From positions 1 to 9,095 of the forward strand of contig WAON01000247.1 of assembly GCA_015521265.1 (NCBI GenBank): a stretch of 9,095 nt of DNA, given 5' to 3'. Source of the DNA: Desulfurococcales archaeon (GTDB taxonomy: Archaea > Thermoproteota > Thermoprotei_A > Sulfolobales > Desulfurococcaceae). How positions within the stretch are numbered: the first letter of the stretch is position 1; every line of letters starts with the position of its first letter. Positions 1 through 6,652 of this stretch are shown piece by piece. The notes under the pieces were generated by a model that saw only the letters and a list, made by a program, of their open reading frames with translations, ran no database searches and was not told the DNA's origin. A program made the position numbers and the translations under genes.

Positions 1-48
1 CCCTAATACATACATATATAGGAATAATATGATTTGCTACCCTATGTC

Positions 49-90
49 TTATAAACCTTTGATTGCTTTAATAACTTTATCGGGATGATT
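49..90 (+). promoter_or_regulatory. TATA box and ribosome site for the ATPase/TOPRIM unit
   Basis: TTATAAA at 49-55 is a good archaeal TATA box. A start of transcription about 25 bp downstream (near 77-80) would leave a short leader containing GGGATGATT (82-90), which partly matches the archaeal Shine-Dalgarno GGAGGTGATC and sits just before the TTG start at 95. The rest of 1-94 holds no gene that I can see. Position of the transcript start is inferred. Confidence 0.5.
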
Positions 91-94
91 CGTC

Positions 95-1204
95 TTGAAG
101 ATAGATCGCCTAGTCTTTGATAATTATAGATCACTATCTGGAGATGTCTCATTTGGACCTGGATTAAACATTATTATAGGGCCGAATTCGGCGGGCAAAA
201 CAAGTATTATTGAAGCTTTATTCCATATGTTAGCGGTTAATTATACCGATCTAAGGATAATGATGGGTCTTTTATACGTTCTTCATGCAGCCCGTGGAAG
301 TGAAAAGCACTCTATAGCTTCAATGGTTCCTTCAACTCAGAAAGAGACACGTATCTGCGGATTCACCGATATTGGTAAATCATGTATAATTATGAAAAAA
401 GAGACAAGGCTTGAGAGTACACTAACAATTTATTCACCAGTTGTAGAGATCAGCATAACCGGAGATGCAAGGAATTGTTCTATAAAACTAATCCTCACCA
501 AGGAAGGAATAAACCTCACAATGAAAAACGCGTGTATTAGTAATACAAAATTAAACCTAGGCCTCGTTACACCAGGAGTCATACCGTACAATTTCTTCGA
601 TTCCTTACTGGGTAATATAAAACGTGAAAACCCGGACTTACTGGAAAAATTAACCATCAAAATAGGTAGCAAATCCTTCAAGGTTGACGTAGCTTCCGAT
701 GAATGGGATATGTTGTCAGCATATCTACTTGAAAAACACGATGGAAAACAATTCAATGTAAGCTTCTACAGCACGGGCAGGGGCCTTCAAAGAAGCCTCC
801 TTTTAAGAGCTCAGCTATTCTTTTCCGATATAATTCTAATAGATGAAATAGAATCTGCAATGCATCCTGAACTACTCCTTGATAACTCCTATGTTATTAT
901 TGACGGCGTCGTTCACAATAATAAACAGGTTATACTAACTACACAAAGCCTCGAAGCTGCCCGGTTTCTAGTAGCAGCCTTATTAGGAGCTGATAAAAGA
1001 GATGCTAGGAACATGTATAGGTTATACGAATTAGCAAAACAGAAATGTAATAATGAAGAGTATAGTAGTCTTAGAAACTTAGCTAGTCTTATTATCCTAA
1101 GAAACGATAGCGGAATAATCAAGTCTATGAAATACGATGGATGCGATGCTGTCAATTATATACTAGGCTCGGAGGATGTCCGTATGGCTTATGTATTAGT
1201 CTAA
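95..1204 (+). CDS. ABC/RecF-type AAA ATPase, OLD/PARIS-like (369 aa)
   Basis: Probably a DNA- or nuclease-associated ATPase of the SMC/RecF/OLD clade. Seen: N-terminal strand and YRS motif at residues 11-13, Walker A GPNSAGKTS (29-37), degenerate ABC signature STGRGLQRS (226-234), Walker B IILIDE (246-251), D-loop region ESAMHPELL (253-261), and switch motif TTQS (282-285), where Gln replaces the usual His. The segment between the two halves is only about 190 residues, so there is no long coiled coil as in SMC or Rad50. No TOPRIM domain follows; instead a separate TOPRIM-like gene starts 18 bp downstream in the same frame, after two stop codons (1202-1204, 1208-1210). The TTG start is supported by the promoter and ribosome site just upstream and by the ATPase fold beginning at once. 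Family assignment to ATPases is firm; a defence role is inferred. Confidence 0.88.
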   Translation: MKIDRLVFDNYRSLSGDVSFGPGLNIIIGPNSAGKTSIIEALFHMLAVNYTDLRIMMGLLYVLHAARGSEKHSIASMVPSTQKETRICGFTDIGKSCIIMKKETRLESTLTIYSPVVEISITGDARNCSIKLILTKEGINLTMKNACISNTKLNLGLVTPGVIPYNFFDSLLGNIKRENPDLLEKLTIKIGSKSFKVDVASDEWDMLSAYLLEKHDGKQFNVSFYSTGRGLQRSLLLRAQLFFSDIILIDEIESAMHPELLLDNSYVIIDGVVHNNKQVILTTQSLEAARFLVAALLGADKRDARNMYRLYELAKQKCNNEEYSSLRNLASLIILRNDSGIIKSMKYDGCDAVNYILGSEDVRMAYVLV

Positions 1205-1222
1205 ATATAGAGGCTGCATATT

Positions 1223-1972
1223 TTGTATTCGAGAAGGAGGATAGCCGTTTTTGTTGAAGGCTGTCTGGATAAGGCTTTAATAGTGTGGCTCGGTCGGTTA
1301 ACCGGGCTCCCCATCAATCGGGATAATACTATAATGGCAGGAGGATCTTTAGCGCCAGTACGCTCCGCTATAAGAATCGTTATTCAATGGCTGAAGAATA
1401 ATACTGGAGGAACAGCCCTAGCAGTTATTGATAGTGATGAGAATACTAAAGAAAAGATCAGAAATGCACTAGAGATCGTCAATAATGAACTCACTAGAGA
1501 AAGAATATTGTGTAAAAATCATGATACCAGGGTTCTCTATGATAACCCAAGGCTTATAGAGATATCTCCACGTGATTGTGAGATCCTACGTAAGGATGGG
1601 GCAGAAACTGTGGAGAATAACATAAGGGTTTATCTTCTCTTCTGGTGTTCTCTTAACAATAATTGTAGAAGCGGGAGCGTTGAAGACGTATTATCGAATA
1701 TGCTATTGGAAAAATATGGATGCAGTACAGAGATCAATAATGGACTAACCTGTAAGAGCTGCCCATGTGAAAGGTTTAACACTTTACTAGAGAAGCTAGT
1801 AGTACTACCATTGTTAACTGCTTGCTCTTGTGAAGGGACACTTATCGATATCGGAGATTATAGATGCGCATTACCGGTTTCCGACTCCTTAGAAAAATTA
1901 GAACTGCATACAACACAGTACGCCAAATCCTATATCAACGCGTTGAAGAACTTGTTAAGCTCCAATAACTAG
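1223..1972 (+). CDS. TOPRIM-like (DUF3226/DUF4435-like) protein, likely nuclease partner of the ATPase (249 aa)
   Basis: The N-terminus has the TOPRIM pattern: strand IAVF then VEGCLDK (11-17, with E12 and D16), a GG turn (40-41), and strand ALAVIDSDEN (65-74) giving the D70-x-D72 acidic pair. These Glu and Asp residues bind metal in TOPRIM nucleases and primases. The rest (about 75-249) is helical and unusually rich in cysteine: 12 in 249 residues, including a CKSCPC cluster at 177-182 and CSC at 201-203, so metal binding or disulfides are possible. It follows the ATPase gene by 18 bp and is surely co-transcribed. ATPase plus stand-alone TOPRIM resembles AriA/AriB of PARIS and split OLD nucleases, but I cannot place it in a named subfamily. 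The TTG start is chosen because the first beta strand begins four codons later. The 3' end overlaps the convergent RACo-type gene by 18 bp. Confidence 0.75.
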   Translation: MYSRRRIAVFVEGCLDKALIVWLGRLTGLPINRDNTIMAGGSLAPVRSAIRIVIQWLKNNTGGTALAVIDSDENTKEKIRNALEIVNNELTRERILCKNHDTRVLYDNPRLIEISPRDCEILRKDGAETVENNIRVYLLFWCSLNNNCRSGSVEDVLSNMLLEKYGCSTEINNGLTCKSCPCERFNTLLEKLVVLPLLTACSCEGTLIDIGDYRCALPVSDSLEKLELHTTQYAKSYINALKNLLSSNN

Positions 1973-3583
1973 GTTTTTCATCCAGACATCCATATAGTTG
2001 GGCTCCTCGGCTAGGTTTACGTGTTCAACCTTGTCTAGTATTTCCCGGTAACCCGTAAGGTATTTCTTTTGGAGAAGCATTACTCTGAGCCCGGTTAATA
2101 CCATGTTCCCGGCATATACGATCCTTTTCTCATCCTTTACCGGTACTAGGCCTAGATCAACTAGATCCATTGGCTCTATGCTTGAACCGAAGCTTCCAGC
2201 GATAAATACTAGTTTTAAATCACTCGGCTTAAGACTCTTTTTCTCGAGTAGTATTCTCCAGCTAGTCTTCACTGCTGCTAGTGCTTTCTGGAACTCCCTG
2301 ATGTCAAGCTGTGTAAACACTATATCGTTTTCCTCGTCTACAATGAACGTCTTAACCCCATTCCTCCTAACATATCCCTTCCTAACCCTACCCGTTCTAT
2401 CGATATAGCCGTGCCTGTATAGTTCTGCTACAAGGCTTATAACACCTGTCCCTAGGAGGCCCCGCGGTTCTCCAACAATCTTCTTCTCAAACACCGGCCT
2501 CCCATCGCTTGCCTCGCCCTTAACCTTTACATTTACTATTCCCCCATAGTAGGCTATAGATCCACTCCTAATATGCCCCTCGAATGCTGGGCCTGCAGGG
2601 GTACTAGTTGCGATTATATCCCCACCGGTTACCAGTATTGTCTCCGTATTCGTGCCGAGATCTATTATCATGTAGGGCCTTGGAGGATCTAGTTCTAGCG
2701 TTGCTACTAGCTCGGAGTATGCATCTCCACCAACATAACCCGCTATCAATGGAGCCGAGGATATGGGTATGCCTTTATACCATGAAGTAATAGGTCCCCT
2801 AAATAATGGCTGGTAGGGCGCATAGGCTAATGTGTCGATCGGTAGAGCGTATAGTATGTGGGTCATAACGCTGTTACCAGCTACAAGCACGGAGCCAGGC
2901 TTGCCGCGTCGAGGTAGGCTAATAATCTTATCGAATAGTTTTTTACTCATCTCGTATAAAAGCTTCGGCTCCTCGATGATCCTCGTCATCCTAGTAACGA
3001 TGTCAGCACCATAAGTGTTTAATGGGTTAGCTTCGAATCCCTCCTCGATAAGGCTACCATTTAGATCTACTAGTTGGTAGGCTATCTTGGTAGTTCCAAG
3101 ATCAACCAATAGGATCTTCCCGGGATCCCCCCGGGTGAACAATACTTCACCGCCGAATATAAAGGGTTTAAAACCACTACCAAGCCCCGGCTTATAGGCT
3201 TTAAACGGTAGATTCAGTGATTCCCCGAATACTAGGGGTTTAACCAGTGGATCCCTCGTTCTAGGCTCGACATTGATCGAGAACATTGGTACTCTTAAAA
3301 GCCTAACCGTTGGAAGACGGACACATGCTTCACCAAGTACCCGTACCTGGCAGGCAAGCCTCTCCTCCCCTGTTAAACCCCTGATCAACTCATAACTGGT
3401 AGGCTCGGAAACCCTGCCTCTAACCTTAACCCTGCAGAGACCGCATAATCCGCGGCCGCCGCATGGTAGTGGTAGTAATCCCTTACCAGCCAGTATTAAT
3501 CCTAGATTGTCCCCTATGCAGGCTTCAATATCTCCCCGATCCTCGACGTGGATCATCGTCTTTATGCATTCACTCTTCAACAC
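1955..3583 (-). CDS. RACo-type reductive activator of corrinoid protein ([2Fe-2S] + ASKHA ATPase)
   Basis: Such proteins use ATP to reduce the inactive Co(II) corrinoid that forms by accidental oxidation, restoring methyl transfer. Numbering from the GTG start: ferredoxin domain 1-95 with cluster ligands C41, C47, C50 (CGGRGLCGLC) and C78; a linker; then an ASKHA (actin/hexokinase fold) ATPase with phosphate loops DLGTT (161-165) and DLGTN (308-312), GNSVMTH (236-242), AGP (330-332) and the adenosine motif AGSFG (462-466). This is the DUF4445 family layout, 542 aa. It lies directly after, and overlapping, the corrinoid-protein gene, which fits its role. Start: the reading frame is open back to a TTG at 3598, but GTG at 3583 has GGAG (3591-3594) seven bases upstream; TTG 3580 or ATG 3556 are also possible. 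Family call is strong; the partner corrinoid protein is inferred from adjacency. Confidence 0.9.
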   Translation of the reverse strand: MLKSECIKTMIHVEDRGDIEACIGDNLGLILAGKGLLPLPCGGRGLCGLCRVKVRGRVSEPTSYELIRGLTGEERLACQVRVLGEACVRLPTVRLLRVPMFSINVEPRTRDPLVKPLVFGESLNLPFKAYKPGLGSGFKPFIFGGEVLFTRGDPGKILLVDLGTTKIAYQLVDLNGSLIEEGFEANPLNTYGADIVTRMTRIIEEPKLLYEMSKKLFDKIISLPRRGKPGSVLVAGNSVMTHILYALPIDTLAYAPYQPLFRGPITSWYKGIPISSAPLIAGYVGGDAYSELVATLELDPPRPYMIIDLGTNTETILVTGGDIIATSTPAGPAFEGHIRSGSIAYYGGIVNVKVKGEASDGRPVFEKKIVGEPRGLLGTGVISLVAELYRHGYIDRTGRVRKGYVRRNGVKTFIVDEENDIVFTQLDIREFQKALAAVKTSWRILLEKKSLKPSDLKLVFIAGSFGSSIEPMDLVDLGLVPVKDEKRIVYAGNMVLTGLRVMLLQKKYLTGYREILDKVEHVNLAEEPNYMDVWMKNLVIGA

Positions 3584-4244
3584 TGATCTTCTCCGCAATC
3601 TCGTTTACGAGCTTAACGGCTTCAACAGCGTTAGGAGCCCATCCATCAGCCCCGATCTTCTCGGCGAACTCTCTAGTAGTAGCCGCTCCACCGACCAAGA
3701 CTTTAACCCTACCCCGGAGACCCCTCTTCTCCAACTCCTCGATCACTTTCCTCATGTATCTCGAAGTAGTCGTTAGCAATGCGCTCATACCGAGTATGTG
3801 GGGCTTATACTTCACTACAGCCTCAGCGAACTTCTCAGCGTCAACATCAACCCCTAGATCTATTACTTCATGCCCAGCCGCCTGGAGCATAACAGCTACA
3901 AGAGTCTTACCAATATCGTGTACATCACCCTTAACAGTTCCGAGGACAATGCGTAGCCTCCTCCTAGCACTACTCATCCTAGAAGCTTCCTCCCGTAGCA
4001 GTGGTTCAAGCTTCTTCATAGCCTCCTTGAAGATCTCGGCTGCCTCGACTAGTTCAGCAATAAAATACTCCCCCTCCTCGTAAAGCCTACCGATCTCCTC
4101 CATACCACTGCTTAGAGGACCCAGTACTATCTCGGTAGCACTAACACCATTCTTCAACAATTCATCGACAACCATCAATACACAGTCCCGGTCAAGGTCT
4201 ACCAGGCAGTCCTTAAGCTTATTGAACAACTCCCCCCTATCCAT
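3570..4244 (-). CDS. Corrinoid (B12-binding) methyl-carrier protein (224 aa)
   Basis: A MtaC/MtmC/MetH-type cobalamin-binding protein, which carries a methyl group on cobalt between two methyltransferases. Numbering from ATG 4244: an N-terminal four-helix cap (about 1-85, with the typical GLxxGM..VG-like stretch LGPLSSGMEEIGRLYEEGEY), a short basic linker, then a Rossmann B12 domain with DVHDIGK (107-113; His109 is the lower cobalt ligand), SALLTT (154-159) and VGGA (184-187), ending near ADGWAPNA. Length matches the family. The frame is open to GTG 4265 and ATG 4259, but family members begin just before the ELF..L helix, which favours ATG 4244. It overlaps the RACo-type gene, so the two are probably translated together. 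No MtaB-, MtmB- or MtrH-like methyltransferase is adjacent, so the methyl donor is not shown by the sequence. Confidence 0.92.
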   Translation of the reverse strand: MDRGELFNKLKDCLVDLDRDCVLMVVDELLKNGVSATEIVLGPLSSGMEEIGRLYEEGEYFIAELVEAAEIFKEAMKKLEPLLREEASRMSSARRRLRIVLGTVKGDVHDIGKTLVAVMLQAAGHEVIDLGVDVDAEKFAEAVVKYKPHILGMSALLTTTSRYMRKVIEELEKRGLRGRVKVLVGGAATTREFAEKIGADGWAPNAVEAVKLVNEIAEKISVEE

Positions 4245-4271
4245 GATCCACCAACACATCCCCACTTATTA

Positions 4272-4281
4272 CCATATACTT
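4272..4281 (-). promoter_or_regulatory. Possible TATA box for the corrinoid/RACo operon
   Basis: On the minus strand AAGTATATGG lies about 30 bp before ATG 4244, the right distance for a TATA box serving a nearly leaderless transcript. The 62-bp gap between 4244 and the end of the upstream rRNA-methyltransferase-like gene at 4307 leaves room for this promoter but does not exclude read-through. Confidence 0.3.
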
Positions 4282-4306
4282 GAAGCTTAACCAGCGTTAT
4301 AATTGA

Positions 4307-5227
4307 TTACTTCTCAACGATGAAAACTATCTCGGAACCAACAATCCCGGAATAAACAATGTTTTCAAGCAAGCCGTTCCTCTCGAGGAGACTTCTAATA
4401 AACTTCTTCTCCCTAAGGAATATATCTCGACGCTTGACTAGGGATATCGTTGGCTCAGATATAACGATGTATTTTGTATCTAAAAGGTTTAAAACCCGAT
4501 CACCAATACCCCTACGCATACGCTCAGCATAATGTAGGAATTTAAGGATTAATGCAACATCTAAACCAGTATAATCCCTTAAAACATCCGGATACCTCAA
4601 TAGATCAGCCTCCCTTAAAACAATCCTGATACCAAGCTTATTATAAACACTCTCCAACCCCTTGATCACATCTAACACTTGATGATCCTTATCGACCCCA
4701 ATGATCAATACGGGCTTAATCCTGGAAGGGTCAAGTAATGGGTAGAGAGGATTCAATCCACAAGCTATATCCAAGACCCTACCACTAAAAAATAAACCAC
4801 TAGTATACTTGTTTATAACCTCGAGGAATTCTATGATATAATCGAGCCTCTCCCTACTGGATACATGAAGCTTTAATAATTCAATAGTATTAGTTCGGAC
4901 ACATTCATAATCAACCCGATCCATGCATTCAATAATCGACCGGATTAAGCCCGAGGCCCGGTAAAGATTATCCTCCTTAAACCTCCTCAAATAATAATAG
5001 GCCCTGCGGCGAGCCTCCTTCCTAAGAAATCTGTAAAGACTATAGCGTCTAAACTCCTCGAGCCCAACTTGCTTCCCCGATAAAGCCTTTACAATTCTAG
5101 CTATATACTTTGAAACAATTGTTTCCACGATCTCCAGTGCTTTACTCAGGGACAACCTAGGGTATTCGTCCAGCAGATCTCCAGCCAGATCCTCGATCAA
5201 TTCATCAATCAAATCATCAAAAACCAT
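4307..5227 (-). CDS. 16S rRNA (guanine1405-N7)-methyltransferase-like protein, ArmA/Rmt/FmrO family (306 aa)
   Basis: A SAM-dependent methyltransferase that resembles the family modifying N7 of G1405 in the ribosomal A site. Numbering from ATG 5227: an all-helical basic N-terminal domain (1-120), the family motif HVSSRERL (121-128; HSS/HAST.ERL in relatives), SAM loop LDIACGLNPL (152-161), acidic D179 at the end of strand 2, ADLL (207-210), ALILKFL (225-231), SEPTISL (257-263; SFPxxSL in relatives), and the closing strand GSEIVFIVEK. The order and spacing match ArmA as I remember it, including G-x-E-hydrophobic-V at the end. The frame stays open to TTG 5323, but ATG 5227 has AGGTG seven bases upstream and frees space for a divergent promoter. 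In the host it may be a housekeeping or heat-adapted rRNA modification, not a resistance gene; the exact target base is inferred. Confidence 0.8.
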   Translation of the reverse strand: MVFDDLIDELIEDLAGDLLDEYPRLSLSKALEIVETIVSKYIARIVKALSGKQVGLEEFRRYSLYRFLRKEARRRAYYYLRRFKEDNLYRASGLIRSIIECMDRVDYECVRTNTIELLKLHVSSRERLDYIIEFLEVINKYTSGLFFSGRVLDIACGLNPLYPLLDPSRIKPVLIIGVDKDHQVLDVIKGLESVYNKLGIRIVLREADLLRYPDVLRDYTGLDVALILKFLHYAERMRRGIGDRVLNLLDTKYIVISEPTISLVKRRDIFLREKKFIRSLLERNGLLENIVYSGIVGSEIVFIVEK

Positions 5228-5338
5228 GAACAAGCACCTAAAATCATGGATTACTGTAAGAGCGTATTCTCCGATTACATTATTATATGGTAAACCAATT
5301 ACTGTATAATAAGATGAATCCAAGGGTGAAATTGAAGC
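5228..5338. promoter_or_regulatory. Divergent promoter region
   Basis: This 111-bp gap separates two divergent genes. On the plus strand, TTATATGG (5283-5290) could be the TATA box for the peroxiredoxin, giving a transcript from about 5311 that includes the ribosome site GGGTGA (5324-5329), nine bases before ATG 5339; TATAATAA at 5305-5312 is a second candidate. On the minus strand, the AT-rich block near 5280-5290 could serve the methyltransferase gene. Shared or overlapping TATA elements imply possible mutual interference. Confidence 0.45.
5235..5239 (-). promoter_or_regulatory. Ribosome site AGGTG that decides the start of the rRNA-methyltransferase-like gene
   Basis: AGGTG on the minus strand lies seven bases before ATG 5227 and matches the core of the archaeal Shine-Dalgarno. 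The upstream TTG at 5323 has no such site and would leave only 15 bp to the divergent peroxiredoxin gene. Confidence 0.55.
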
Positions 5339-5815
5339 ATGGTGAAAATAGGAGATATAGCACCAGACTTTACACTACCAAGCCATACCGGTGAAAAGAT
5401 CAGACTCCACGATTACAAGGGGAGCTATATAGTATTATACTTTTACCCACGAGCAATGACACCGGGATGCACTCGGGAAGCAGTTAGATTCAACCAATTA
5501 CTAGACAAGTTCCAAGAGCTTGGAGCAGTAGTATTCGGGGTAAGCACTGATCCAGTAGAGAAGCTTAAGAAATTCGCTGAAAAATACGGGTTAAGATTCA
5601 AGCTATTATCCGATCGGAAGGGAGAAGTCGCGAAGAAATACGATGTACTTAGGAAAGGCGTTAAGAAGCCAACGGCGAATAGGGTAACATTCATCATAGA
5701 TAAAGATTTGAGAATATACGAGATCCTAAAATACATTAAGCCAGCTGAAAAACACGCTGATACAGCGCTAGAAGTTGTTAGAAAACTCGCAAAAGCCTAT
5801 AACGAAGAAAAATAA
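5339..5815 (+). CDS. Peroxiredoxin, PrxQ/Bcp subfamily, one-cysteine type (158 aa)
   Basis: Reduces hydrogen peroxide and organic peroxides in the cytoplasm through a reactive cysteine. Seen: the thioredoxin-fold opening APDFTLP (8-14), the active-site motif PRAMTPGCT (37-45) with peroxidatic Cys44, Thr41 and Pro37, VSTDP (68-72) and the conserved Arg in NRVTFIID (about 113-120). Length is typical. The PrxQ subfamily often has a resolving cysteine five residues after the first (TPGCTxEAC); here that place is Val49, and Cys44 is the only cysteine in the protein, so it must be reduced by an outside thiol or protein. ATG 5339 has GGGTGA nine bases upstream. Such enzymes are common in anaerobic hyperthermophiles for handling trace oxygen, which would also suit the oxygen-sensitive corrinoid and [2Fe-2S] proteins nearby, though no direct link is shown. 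Confidence 0.93.
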   Translation: MVKIGDIAPDFTLPSHTGEKIRLHDYKGSYIVLYFYPRAMTPGCTREAVRFNQLLDKFQELGAVVFGVSTDPVEKLKKFAEKYGLRFKLLSDRKGEVAKKYDVLRKGVKKPTANRVTFIIDKDLRIYEILKYIKPAEKHADTALEVVRKLAKAYNEEK

Positions 5816-5865
5816 TCACTTCCCCCGAACCCGCTAATCCCCCCTTCAAGACTAGATGATGATTC

Positions 5866-6612
5866 ATGGAGAACCACATCGTAGTCGTTATACCAACCTA
5901 TAATGAGAGGGAAAACATTGTAGAGATGATCAGGAGGCTTGAGGGAGAATTCAGAAAGTATGGGGTTAGCCATGAATACTTAGTTGTAGATGATAACAGC
6001 CCGGATGGAACTGCTGAAGCCGTGAAGAGCCTTGGAAGGGAGATCCCCGGTGTAAACGTTATCGTTAGGATGGAGAAGAAGGGGATTGGATCAGCGATCA
6101 TGGATGGATTCCGCCATGCCCTAAAGAATAAACATGTAACACACATACTAACAATGGATGCAGACTTATCCCATAGGCCCGAAGACCTTAGGGGATTCAT
6201 AAGGGAGATGAACAATGCCGATCTAGTACAGGGTAGTAGGTATATTAAGGGAGGGGGAACTGTTAACTGGGGAATACACCGTAGAATAATTAGCTGGACA
6301 GCTAACTGGCTGGTAAGAACACTATACCATACGGGGCTACATGAACACACTACAAACTACCGCTTATACAATAGGAGGGCTGCAGAAGCAGTATTAAAAT
6401 ATGCTAAATCGACTGGTTATGAATGGGTTATAGAAGCACTACTAATAATACACGCCCACGGATACAGGATCGTTGAAGTACCAATAATATTCATAAACAG
6501 GAGAAAAGGTAAGAGCAAGCTGGGAATAAGCGAGATCATTAAATGGTTTATCTACATACTCAAATTCCGGAAAACATACAAGATGATCAAGAAGCAAGCT
6601 GGGAATAATTAA
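5866..6612 (+). CDS. Dolichyl-phosphate mannosyltransferase-like GT2 glycosyltransferase, soluble DPM1 type (248 aa)
   Basis: Probably moves a sugar (mannose or glucose) from a nucleotide-sugar to a polyprenyl phosphate at the inner face of the membrane, for protein glycosylation or glycolipids. Seen: GT-A fold opening VVVIPTYNERENI (6-18), VVDDNSPDGT (40-49), the metal-binding DADLSH (98-103, a DxD motif), QGSRYIKGG (122-130), and a late F.NRRKGKSKL stretch (208-219) that in DPM synthases contacts donor phosphates. The C-terminus has one modestly hydrophobic amphipathic stretch (about 221-234) but no clear pair of membrane helices, so it is the short DPM1-like form. ATG 5866 is preceded by a weak GATGATGATTC. 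It follows the peroxiredoxin by 50 bp with a pyrimidine-rich gap; co-transcription is possible. Sugar and lipid specificity cannot be read from sequence alone. Confidence 0.9.
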   Translation: MENHIVVVIPTYNERENIVEMIRRLEGEFRKYGVSHEYLVVDDNSPDGTAEAVKSLGREIPGVNVIVRMEKKGIGSAIMDGFRHALKNKHVTHILTMDADLSHRPEDLRGFIREMNNADLVQGSRYIKGGGTVNWGIHRRIISWTANWLVRTLYHTGLHEHTTNYRLYNRRAAEAVLKYAKSTGYEWVIEALLIIHAHGYRIVEVPIIFINRRKGKSKLGISEIIKWFIYILKFRKTYKMIKKQAGNN

Positions 6613-6652
6613 CTGGAGCATAAGTATTGGCATAATATCGTGTCAAGACAAC

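Noticed and set aside
1202..1222. ATPase and TOPRIM genes as one fused OLD gene broken by a stop
   Set aside because: They are in the same frame, but two stops (TAA 1202-1204, TAG 1208-1210) lie between them and the second gene has its own start, so a single sequencing error does not explain it.
3463..4083. 206-codon open frame on the plus strand across the RACo/corrinoid junction
   Set aside because: It is the antisense shadow of two strongly recognised genes; its translation is Ser/Pro/Leu-rich with no motif.
5898..6350. 150-codon minus-strand frame inside the glycosyltransferase gene
   Set aside because: Shadow of a clear GT2 gene with intact DxD motif; no family features of its own.
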